From positions 5,285,624 to 5,349,623 of the forward strand of contig NC_039507.1 of the NCBI RefSeq assembly GCF_003672135.1: a stretch of DNA of 64,000 bases. Direction: 5' to 3'. Shown in pieces: positions 1 through 9,786 of the stretch (position 1 is the stretch's first letter; every line of letters begins with the position of its first letter). A program made the translations under genes and the position numbers. Under the pieces are notes generated by a model. It searched no databases, was not told the DNA's origin, and saw only the letters and a list, made by a program, of their open reading frames with translations. This DNA comes from Ooceraea biroi. Lineage: Eukaryota > Arthropoda > Insecta > Hymenoptera > Formicidae.

Positions 1-113
1 TATAATAGATTAAAGTTAAGAATTCACAGGAAAAAAATATAAATAATAATAATATAAAAGAAAAAAATCATGTTTTGATCAATCAGAGCCTTATATAGAA
101 TAATTAAATATCT

Positions 114-263
114 TTAATAAAAACTCAATTTTACTTTTCTGTTGAGCAATTCTTTCCGTTGAGCTTCCTTCTCTGCGATTATACGAGCTATCCTTTTGTC
201 TTCATATTTCAATGCTTCCTTATATTCTTCCTCCCATGCATTAATTGCATTAAACGTTGCCAT
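114..263 (-). CDS. Small charged ORF, unresolved gene fragment at window edge
   Basis: Reading the minus strand, an open frame runs from about 323 to a stop at 114-116. The first ATG (261-263) gives 49 residues starting MATFNAINAWEEEYKEAL and continuing as a Lys/Glu/Arg-rich amphipathic helix. The frame stays open 20 codons upstream of that ATG with protein-like content (GLWHLCRERSLL), so this may be the last exon of a longer gene, but I found no splice acceptor that enters this frame. I do not recognise the family. It could be a 3' terminal exon belonging with the block at 593-758, a separate micro-protein, or a decayed gene. Confidence 0.35.
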   Translation of the reverse strand: MATFNAINAWEEEYKEALKYEDKRIARIIAEKEAQRKELLNRKVKLSFY

Positions 264-506
264 CTCAGTTTTTAAAAGAGAACGTTCACGGCATAAGTGC
301 CATAATCCGGTAACAAATTCATTTTAACGCATTTGACACTATGATGGCGATACTAGTATAGTAGCTGGTTTCGGTCATGCGCAGACCATTTCGTGGTACG
401 CAAAATAGGCGAATGGCGCTGCTGTGGTAAAGTATCGGAAGCGTGTGGGAACATATCTTATGTTCGGCGGTAGACGAAAAATAAAAACGGCAATTTTTAT
501 TTTCAG

Positions 507-554
507 TTATTATCAATAAATCATCACCACGTCTTTCCAATTTGCACCTTTCAG
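507..554 (+). other. Candidate 5' UTR exon of NF45
   Basis: On the plus strand a polypyrimidine tract plus AG (ends 506) is followed 48 bases later by a consensus donor (CAG|GTAAGT at 554/555). An acceptor just before the NF45 start (ACTTCAG ending near 1189) could be its partner. This is inference from splice-site strings only, and the block overlaps minus-strand open frames. Confidence 0.25.
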
Positions 555-592
555 GTAAGTGGTACTGGCATAAAATATAGAAATATTCTCAC

Positions 593-758
593 CTGCTGCT
601 TGTGCAATATGCTCCGGTTTTCGTATACAAGTGTTTGTGTTGGTTAGATTATCCAAAAGCATCGTATTGATTTCTGTAAAAGCCAGTTTATACATTTTGG
701 AAAGCGTACAAAGTAAATTATGAAATTGTTTTATTTTACTCAAATATAACATGTGCAA
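593..758 (-). CDS. Putative exon of an unidentified minus-strand gene
   Basis: An open minus-strand frame from an ATG at 756-758 reads MHMLYLSKIKQFHNLL and continues through CIRKPEHIAQAA, where a strong donor (CAG|GTGAGA) falls at 593/592, leaving phase 1. The composition is not biased like random AT-rich ORFs. The next exon could be entered at the AG near 338, which gives only six more codons (VSNALK) before a stop. I do not recognise the protein. It is divergent from NF45 at 1246 and might share its promoter. Confidence 0.3.
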
Positions 759-1050
759 TTATGTTACTTTATAAAATTACCGTCTTATAATTTTTTAAAC
801 CGGTTAAATCATAATATAACCTATATTATTTTATAGTATATACAATGTGTACATACATACGTGCAGGGTGTGTCGCTTTCATGACTTTAAGAGACATGAT
901 AATATTTTGTGTGAAACCACATGTGCGGAAAACGCTTTTCAATTACAGATTCTTCAATTTAGAACAAAAAATACACATTTTAATATAAAAAAGATAATTT
1001 TCAAATTGTAAACATTTTGTGTTTGAGTTACAAGTTAATAAGTTTTGTTT

Positions 1051-1081
<31 letters not shown>

Positions 1082-1245
1082 TGTGTTCATGAGTCTTAGT
1101 CTTTCTTTACTGCTCTAGAAAAATTTCAATTTGAAACATACTTTCACCCTTTTGCGATTTTAAAAAAGTACCAACATTAAAGACTTCAGGCTAATTATGC
1201 AAAATGATTAAAATGATTAATATTATCTGTGGATACAGTAACAAC
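759..1245. other. AT-rich non-coding stretch upstream of NF45
   Basis: No protein-like frame was seen. It contains a TA dinucleotide run at about 1056-1082. It probably includes the 5' leader or first intron of NF45 and upstream sequence of the minus-strand fragment. Confidence 0.5.
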
Positions 1246-2847
1246 ATGGTAAGAGGTCGTGGTGGAATGATCAGAGGTGGTCGGGGAGGTATGGGTCGTG
1301 GAATGGGCTTTCCACGCAAGCAGTTTTTACCACGCCATCCGTTTGACTACACGCTCTGCGAGGGTGCTTTCCCACGTGTCAAATCTCCACCAGACGAATC
1401 AGACTTTCAGACAGCTCTTCTAAAGAAGAACGCTGACATGTGTCCTACACCGAAGGAGCAAACTTCTATACTAAATCTCGTGACGAAGCTGCAGGGTGTC
1501 CTTGATAATCTAATCGTTGCGCCAGGAACGTTTGAAGCTTGCGTAAGTTGTTTTGCACTGTATTATATTTTTATATATATTTTATTTTTTCAATTACATT
1601 CAATATTTTTACATTATACACTTGACATAGCAACTGGAAGAGGTGAGGCAAGTCGGCAGCTTCAAGAAAGGCACAATGATAAAGGGCCACAACGTTGCCG
1701 ACATTGTCGTCATTCTGAAAACTCTGCCGACGAAAACGGCAGTGGAGGCTCTCGGGAACAAGGTCAACAACGATCTGAAAACTGTGAATTCCAAAGAGAT
1801 GTTCAGAGTGATGCAGACTGAACGCGGATTCGATATCGCCAACAATGAGGCTACCGTGCGGGTGTTGATAACTACGTTGCATCAAAATCTACGCAAGTTA
1901 GAATCCGATCAGCACCTGGACGTCAAGATATGCCAAGGTGCTGCACGTGTTTTTAACAATCGCTCTCGATCGCGACGACGATTGCAAGTATCTATTTTCT
2001 TTTTATTCGTTCAGGACACCTCGCCGCTATCAGACACTCTCGTTGGTTCGAGGAGAACGCTCATCATTCTAGCATCAAGGTCCTGATCCGGTTGCTCCGG
2101 GATCTCCGAAGCAGATTTGAAGGCTTGGAGCCACTGTCGCCGTGGATGCTGGACCTATTGGCACACAATGCTATAATGAACAATCCTAGCAGGCAAGCAT
2201 TGCCGATAAACCAGGCGTACAAGAGAGTACTACAACTACTCGCTTCGGGACTGTTTCTTCCAGGATCAGCAGGTACACTATTTTATTTTCTGTCAGTGGA
2301 TCAGCTGCGAAGGGCATAGCGGAAGCTCATCTATTTCATGTTCACAGAATTTTTATTTTTCTCTACAAATACGTTTCTTAGAAAAAAATTTCTTGCTTTT
2401 TCATTTGATCTTTCAGCGTCGGTAACATCAAAATCGATTGATTTTCGCAATTGCGTCGACATTAATTGCATTATTAACGTAATTTTAATCGTACAGATTT
2501 GCAAGAATTATTATTATATGAATGCATAATAAATTATGCCGACGTCATGATGACCCTCAGGTATTTCCGACCCGTGCGAGGGAGGTAATATACGCGTGCA
2601 CACTGCGATGACCTTGGAGCAGCAAGATCTCGTGTGCCTCACCGCGCAGACGTTGCTGCGCGTGTTGGCTCACGGCGGTTACAGGCCGTTACTGGAAGGT
2701 TCGAACAAGCTCGCGGTGGAGATGAGCGTGTGGGCCGGCGGGGTGGTGGCAAGCCCGCTGGACAAGGCGTATGAGCCTCCCACGGAACAGGAGCAACAGG
2801 AGGACATGGATGAGAGCAATGAGGAGATGATTACGGAGAGCGTTTAG
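1246..2847 (+). CDS. ILF2: NF45 / interleukin enhancer-binding factor 2 homologue (DZF domain)
   Basis: Four exons, 1246-1542, 1631-1937, 2015-2272 and 2561-2847, join in frame to 382 residues, close to the vertebrate protein (about 390). The start is chosen at MVRGRGG because the arginine/glycine-rich N-terminus is typical; an upstream in-frame ATG at 1204 would add 14 residues. After the RG segment comes the DZF (nucleotidyltransferase-like) fold with hallmark stretches such as HPFDYTLCEGAFPRVK, LIVAPGTFEA, KGHNVADIVVILK, AIRHSRWFEEN and RVHTAMTLEQQD. The C-terminus is acidic, as in the family. In other animals NF45 is a catalytically dead partner of NF90/NF110-type dsRNA-binding proteins, acting in nuclear RNA metabolism. 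Intron 2 uses the donor after CAAG at 1937, not the longer read-through frame. A polyadenylation signal AATAAA lies at 3121-3126. Confidence 0.95.
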
Positions 2848-3120
2848 ATAATCGGCCACGTAAAAGTTGACGAACACGCAGCATGGGTCTCCTCTTTTTT
2901 ACACCATGGAACAACGTTTACTTCCTTACGAAACATACCGTATTTAATGTTTGCACGTATGCTTTAATGATAAGTGACGAATCATCGATACTTGAAGACT
3001 ACATGACGTCGCCTACATTTGTGTTAATATTTACAGATACTGAAATTGTGTATTCGTTTAATTGAGAACTTTTCATGCACGAGAAACGTGAATTTGGATG
3101 AAGAGACGAATAACTGAGAG

Positions 3121-3169
3121 AATAAAAATTACACATACTCTACATACAAACCTGGTTACAGCTTTTATT
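3121..3169. terminator. Facing polyadenylation signals of NF45 (+) and beta-sarcoglycan (-)
   Basis: AATAAA on the plus strand at 3121-3126 and AATAAA on the minus strand (TTTATT at 3164-3169) face each other with 37 bases between. They are the obvious 3'-end signals for the two convergent genes. Confidence 0.6.
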
Positions 3170-3499
3170 CTCTACTCTCTCTAACGTCTTTCTTACATGC
3201 GTAGCACCTTGGGTCTCCACTCGGGAGGACGACGAGCTCAGAAATTCGGCTTATATAGGCCTCCTTTGTCGAAAGGTGTAGTAAGTGTTTTTTCTTGAAC
3301 GTTTGCATCTATGATCGTGTGTAGAAATATTAAATGTTTAAATGCGTTGAGATCACGATTCGAGCATCGACGTTCAACGTAATTTAGTTTCGATCAAACG
3401 CCGAATGCATTTCCCCACGTCCGTGACTTGCTCGCTTGGCAGTGATATGCGCGTTACTCGCGTGTGTAACGAGGTTCGTGACGGGAAGAGTTTCCAAGT

Positions 3500-5144
3500 C
3501 TACGACAAACACGGATCATTCTCCGGGCTCCTGGCGACCCGCGCGCAATTGACCGTGCGCGAACCAGTGCCCGGTCGTACGGGTACTTTGAAGAGCTTGC
3601 CTTGCGGCATGCACACGCAGACTTTGTACTGCTCGTGGCTGGTCGTCGGGCTTGGCAGGAACATCGGCGCCACCGGGATGTTCTCCACGTCGATAAAAAG
3701 GCCGTCCCTGGCGTCCAGCACGATGCTACCGTTCACGCTTTTTAAGAAGACGTCGACGTCGGCGCTCCACACGATGTCCTTGCTCTCCATTTGCACACCC
3801 TCCGCGCCCTGCAGCGAGATTTCACTCTCGGACTGGACTGTCATGCTCTCGTTGACCGGCGACGTGATCCGGTGAGTCTCCGCGATCTTCACGTCGATCG
3901 TCTCGACGCCGCTCGGCAGGCCGAAGTTCGGGAAGTCGGTGGTGAAGTAGATTACACCGGTGCGCGGATCCTTCACTTCGAACGATTCTACCTGTGACAG
4001 AGTGGTACCGTTCGGTAGAACGTTCAGCTTTAAATGCGGATGCGTTTCGTGGACGCGCCCGTGACTTTTCACGTCGATGTGCACCCCGGCCTCGTCGCCG
4101 GATACCTCCATCGGCTCGTCGCCGTAGCTCTGACATACACCCGATTGCAGGGATACCTGCAGAAAAAGCAAACGAACGTGCTAATTGCGTTGGAGCATGG
4201 AAAATGATAGCAAGTAATAGCAGATAATAAAGTAATAATTCAAAAGAATTTTTAGTACCTGAAACGATCTTGTGATGCTCAAAAATTAATATAGAAAATA
4301 TATGGTAATTGCAATAAAGCGTGAACGGTATTATTTAAATTAAATCAATGATATAATTTACGAAAGATTATCATATTATTTTATCATGACTAAATAAAGT
4401 TAATTAACATAAATAAATAATTTAATTTAATTTTGGAGATTAACTTGCAACAAATCATTTTACATTATTTATGATGAATATAATTATTTATAATAATGGA
4501 AATATTAAAATACAAAAGAGAATATAATGAAATATGCAATGCTTGTAATACTGTATGTTTTAACACTAGATAGAAATATGTGCATACCTTGTCCAAATCA
4601 GTTTTTCCGTAGAATTTAACGAGGTTTTCGTCCGGAATTACTTCAATGGCTTCCATTCCTTGGCTAATACGTAAAACAGCGATAACAGTGATGTTCAGAA
4701 AAAGATTGCAAAGGCCGAGTATCGCCAGGACCAGAGTTAACGTCCAGAGGCAATAACGCCTCTTCGTTGATTTCTCCCCCGTCGAAGACATCTCGTACGA
4801 AGAACCAATTGTTCTGTTTATATAGAAAATTAATTGAAGATTATGATATGGTCGACTTACATAGCGCATAATTAACCAGATAATGTTTTAGATGATCATA
4901 TTAGATTGAAATTATGTTAATAGAAATTTTAAGAACTTTTAATTCACGATTATTGTTTTATCTCATAAACAAACACAAACACACACACACACACACACAC
5001 ACACCTTGCATGTATGCTGCTGCAACTGTTTTGTCGAATGAGACTCTTAATCAAGGGTCCGTCACTATTGGACAGATTATCGTCAGCCTTCGATATCGAT
5101 GGCGAACCAGTATCATTTCCGCACACATCTAAAAGGGCCGACAT
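3500..5144 (-). CDS. Scgbeta: Beta-sarcoglycan
   Basis: Three exons, 5144-5005, 4813-4588 and 4156-3500, join in frame to 340 residues (human about 318). The protein is type II. A cytosolic N-terminus of about 66 residues ends in basic KRRYC, a transmembrane helix spans about residues 69-94, then comes a large extracellular part. Family marks are the FFSTD-like box (IYFTTDFPNFGLPSGV), N-glycosylation sequons, and the C-terminal cysteine cluster (YKVCVCMPQGKLFKV, then two more Cys). In animals it belongs to the sarcoglycan subcomplex of the dystrophin-glycoprotein complex in muscle membrane. The start at MSALL has an in-frame stop 12 codons upstream, and MSSTGEK (residue 55) is an alternative start. 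The first coding exon ends directly at a GT microsatellite that supplies the splice donor. Confidence 0.9.
4979..5004. repeat. CA/GT dinucleotide microsatellite
   Basis: A run of AC repeats ending immediately at the exon boundary of beta-sarcoglycan. Read on the minus strand it is a GT run whose first GT is the intron donor. Confidence 0.9.
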
Positions 5145-6553
5145 TAGATGTCCTGATACAGATGTCTTCTGTATTTACCTATAAAAAGTTAAATTTCGTA
5201 TAATTAGTTGTGCAAATTAAATCGAAGCTTTTTGTTTTGAAGAAACTCAGCCTTTATTTTTTTTCCCTCGAGAGGGGAATCATCAGCTGTCGGCTTCGAT
5301 AGACGGAGAAAAGTATTAGAAGATGATGGCAAATATTTCGAAGAGTATCATGTTTATTATTTCTTTGTAATAAAGATTCAATGTTTTCGACAAAAGCACT
5401 GAATTAATTTGTACATCTAATGTGATAAAGTGATATAAAAATTAAAAGTATAAAAACTTTTAAATAAATAAATCAAGGAAATTTAATCATATATCTTACA
5501 AAATAAAAATTTATTTATATTAATATTTTTATATATAAATCACAGTATTAATTTTTCTGTAATGTTGAATTCACGCGAAAGATATATTATTTTAGCATAT
5601 CCATCATTTTTCGATATTAAAAAGGAAAATGTATTATGCCAAGATAATTAACTCAAAAATTGGTATTTACGACAATATTTAATTGTAGCGATTTATATTG
5701 TGATAAGTTACATTGTATCAACGTACATGTGAATATACTTGTATTGTGCACTAATAAAGATTCATACCTTGTATTTCCGACATTGCAACAATCTTAATTA
5801 AACCCGTAAAATCAACCGCGTCGCATTTCGTTAATGCAATATTTTAATTAATTTCAGAAAATCGCCCTTGATCTGTTGCGCTACAGATCGGTGAACTCTT
5901 CTACACCGGACGCGTGCAGTCTTGCTGAGAGACGTGCGGTTGCTTGCTTTGCGAGCGACTTCCTTACCTCGGCTGAGACCTCGACAACGGGTCGCGGGAG
6001 TGGCGACTCTTCAGGTAAACGAAAATAGACGGCCGCGTTGCTTCGCTCGCCTGAGTATGACGTACACGGGACTCGTCGACTACCGGGAGTGATGGAAGTA
6101 GGTGAAAATCTCCCAGTCGGCGCTTGCGCGTCCAGGGATCAATGCCGTGAGCATCCTCAGGAATTCTCTCTCCTCGCGCGCATCCACCTCAGAGAGTTTG
6201 TACATTTGCACAAATTGCTCCTTGTTGCCCGATAATTTACGCGCGTGCGGTTAAATTTACCCGCTGTATTTTCACATCGCGTGAGATACAACAGGCATGG
6301 ATGATTTACATTTTTACTATTCAAATTTAATTTGCATACATAATTTATCGTGCGATTAGAAAAGCCACAGGAATAATAAATTTATTTAAAAATCAATGAA
6401 TTCTAAAATATATTATAAAGATTAGTTCGAGTGTTACATTACTGACGGTAAGATAAGACGTGATAACATTCAGAATCACACGTGAAAATTTACAAGAGAA
6501 TTAAATAAGCAGATTCTTTTCCTCGTATAAAAAAATTTATTTAAAAAAATACA
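5145..6553. other. Intergenic region with candidate 5' UTR exon of beta-sarcoglycan
   Basis: This lies between beta-sarcoglycan and the CLIP protease. The stretch 5870-6240 is GC/CpG-rich. On the minus strand a strong donor (GAG|GTAAGG) lies at 5968/5967 and an acceptor at about 5171-5175 lies just upstream of the sarcoglycan start, so a non-coding first exon is plausible. A short minus-strand frame at about 6085-6240 (containing YKLSEVDAREEREFLRML) looks protein-like but has no clear entry or exit splice site. The rest is AT-rich and featureless. Confidence 0.35.
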
Positions 6554-9500
6554 TTAAGAAAAGTATTCTGGCCACGCGATCCTCTCTATCCAAGGAATGT
6601 AATGGTAGACTCGGGTGTACACGCCGGGCACGCTGCTGCCACAAAATCGTCCGAGACTGGTGATTCCGACTACATTGTAGACGCAGTCGTGAACCTTGCT
6701 GAAGACGGCGAGTGGCCCTCCACTGTCACCCTTGAAATTTGTAAAAAAAGTTTAATTAATTTACTTCTGCTCAATCCGTTTGTTACGAATCTTCGTAACA
6801 AACGAATTTTTGTAACTTGTATAAGATAACTTGTGTAAGATTGTAACTGCTATAACGTTCCTTCTAGCAGTTACAATCTGATTATTCTCTTCCGTTTCTT
6901 TTTTCATTTTGTAAGTGCTTTTTTCAGAAACGTTAATTAAACTCAATTAATTTCGATAGATTCTTTCAATAATTCTGCAGAGAAAGAAACAGTTAAACTG
7001 TGCTCCAGTTTAATTTAACAAATATTTATGGAAGTGATTCTACGAGGAAGAGTTACTGTTAACAATAAGATGAAATTCTCATTAAGGTAGATGAAAGTTT
7101 TCGAAGCAACCGATTTCATATATTACCTGGCAGGTGTCTTTGCCGGTTTCTCCAGCACACATTTGCAATTCGTTGTCAACGCCTCTTGGAAGCTTCGCGT
7201 TAGTACCATCGTCGTAATAGCTCTCATTGCAAGGACGATGTGGGACCAAATGGAGTGTTACTTTGAGCAGATTCTCTGAGCCCTTGTCTTCAGCTGTAGA
7301 ATAAAACAGCACATGATATATGCGTATTAATAATGAATATGTAATTGTCAGTTTTCACCAATTAATACATGATTACAATCAAATATTATTCGTAGTAATA
7401 AAATAAATGTAAATTTAAAAACTAAAAAATTATTTTTTATTATAATGTGACGTTGTTATTATTAGAATCTCTTCTTTATGATCTTACCCCAATCGACCAA
7501 ACCCCATCCAGTGGCGACGGTCTTATTATCAGAACCCACGTCAGGCCAGTCGACAGGAAGACACGCTGGTCTGACCCACTCATTGTAAGTTACTTCTCTT
7601 TCCAATCGCAATATGGCTATATCGTGGTATTCAGCTGGACGTTTGTAGTCGGGATGATTTATTATTTTTTCGATTCCGATAGTCTCAGGCGCCGCATCGT
7701 CATCCGTCCGTTCGAGATTCAGATCACCAACTCGTACCCACTTTGGATTTCCCCTTTAAAGCAAAGAGAGCGCATCTAAATAAATTACAGCCAATAGCAA
7801 ATATAAAGATGATGAGAAAAGATTTTCTAAATTCTAGGAATCGATTAGAGACAGAACGTTAATTTTGATAAGAGTCCTTGAGGAAAAACATTGAAGATAA
7901 CTTTGGTCAGATTTCTTTTATCAACACTCTGAGGATGTGAACCAGCAATGAAAACGGAATGCACCAAATTTACCAATCCAACGTCCAAGTGCAGTGAGCC
8001 GCTGTCAAGACAATCCTGGAAGAAAGCAGAGTACCTCCACACTGCCACAGGACACGTCCATTGCCGCCGTCGAATCCTACGGCTGCCATGTGCGGAAATT
8101 CTTTTGGATCGGCTTTCTTGCCACCGACAATCAACCTTTGCGATTTCAAAGTACATAGTGACACATTTATAGGTTTACGATTAACTGTCGGTGTAGGTGG
8201 TATCTTGAAACCATACACAGCTTGCGCACTTTCCATGCATTCTGAAGAAAAGAATAATATTTTAAGATAAATAGGTACACGTTCTTCGGTCATCGTTTAT
8301 TTGGCAAATAATTGAAGCCTCTTATTCTTATATCCTGTTTCTTTACGAAAATATTATAAAAGTTTCTTCTGTAAGGTTCCACTGATAAATATTATATCTC
8401 AATCTAAGTGCTTATAATTGTTTAGAAATACAAACTTGCGTACAAAACGATATATTTTTAAATAGTAAGTTATGAAAAGTACTTTTATGAATTAATTAAT
8501 TGTAGAATTATTTGTAGAATGTTGAACATTTTATTAAATAATATTTCACCAGAGATAATTAGAAGAAATAGAAGTAGAAAGAGAATTTTTATTTACTTGC
8601 TCGTGCTACTGCTCCTCTATCCTTCAAGTTCAAGGGCTGCACCGTGCCGGGTTGAACGACAGGTTTTGATGTTGGTGTTGGTGTTGGTGTTGGTGTCGGT
8701 GTTGGTGTTGGTTTATTGGTATCGTGGTTTGTCGTTGGACAACAAATTATCGGATCGATACCCAAGTAACCACAGGCTTTACTAGGCAATTTGCCCTCCA
8801 ACAATTGTTGATAAACTACGGGACAATCTTGCAAAAGCTTACATATGCCCGAAGTGGATGGGGCACCTTGATTCTCGATAGTGCATCTCTCTGGAAATAA
8901 AAAAAAGAAACGTTTCCACTTTAAATTATATTATATATAAAATTTTATCAAAAGCTGAAGATTATTAACTAAAAAGTTTTTTCATACAAAATGCAAAAAT
9001 ATAAAAACGCTATAATGTTTTTAATTATTTAGTATTTAAATAAAAGGTATTTTTTAATCATAGATATTTTTTCTTATTTTAAGCATAATATAATATAAGC
9101 TATTATTTCTTGACACATATCTTGTGATTTAGGTTCTTGGAATATAATTAAGGCATCTGATATGTATAAATTATCTAAATTCCTTGAAGATACTGCACTG
9201 TTCGCCTTTCAACATTATTGTTGGTCAACAAAGTCGTTAATATTTCTACATGTATGCTAAACGAACTTGAAACACAAACTCCTACTCCAACGACAGAAAT
9301 ATTCCTGCAAATCACGATTACCAATAAATTATTGGAACGTAAAACATATTAGCTTGCATGTTATGTCAAATTCAGAATGCTTAAAACATTACGATTAGAA
9401 ACAAAATTCTGATTTTATTTCCTATAATAAATGTTGTTCCTAAACGTAGCGCAATCTTATCTGGTCAATGTAAATACTAAGATAATAACAATTATTGTAT

Positions 9501-9786
9501 AATGTAGCTAAACTCCTAATAAATTACATTTTTATAGGATTGTATTTCTTTAAGCAACGCAACGGAAGGTTTCAATGAAATAAACGTGGGATGTGATTCC
9601 ATGCGACTTTTTTCATTCACCAATCTAGAACGCACTCGATACCAAATCGAAGATTCGCACCAAAGCGACAGGATTCGTGTATTTTTAGCGACAACACCAA
9701 TACTCACCTCCGACGTATTCTCCGCGTGTCGAGAACAGGATCAACACTAGTAATAACGGTGAGACGGTCAGCACGTTCCGCAGCAT
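6554..9786 (-). CDS. Secreted CLIP-domain trypsin-like serine protease (snake/persephone-like)
   Basis: Six exons, 9786-9708, 8890-8597, 8241-7974, 7753-7488, 7293-7127 and 6730-6554, give 416 residues in frame. A hydrophobic signal peptide (about 1-22) is followed by a CLIP domain with six cysteines (29, 43, 49, 66, 76, 77), then a Pro-Thr repeat linker (about 87-100). The catalytic domain starts at IVGG (162-165). The triad is His207 (LTAAHC), Asp258 (YHDIA) and Ser361 (GDSGG). Asp355, six residues before the serine, predicts cleavage after Arg/Lys. The activation site reads Arg-Leu|Ile-Val, with Leu rather than Arg/Lys before Ile, as reported for CLIPC-type enzymes. In insects such zymogens act in haemolymph cascades (Toll activation, melanisation, embryonic patterning). 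The specific cascade is inferred only. It is divergent from a paralogue at 12063. Confidence 0.92.
8660..8720 (-). repeat. In-frame Pro-Thr coding minisatellite in CLIP protease linker
   Basis: A hexanucleotide-like repeat (GTTGGT on the plus strand) encodes about seven alternating Pro-Thr pairs between the CLIP and catalytic domains. Unit changes of six bases keep the frame, so linker length is expected to vary. Confidence 0.85.

Noticed and set aside
1571..1885. Minus-strand ORFs of 78 and 104 codons
   Set aside because: Antisense shadows of NF45 exon 2.
1938..2086. Continuous NF45 frame reading through into an Arg/Ser-rich tail
   Set aside because: Splicing 1937 to 2015 restores the conserved segment AIRHSRWFEEN in frame. 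The read-through is intronic.
3405..3875. 156-codon plus-strand ORF
   Set aside because: It is a shadow of the beta-sarcoglycan exon on the other strand.
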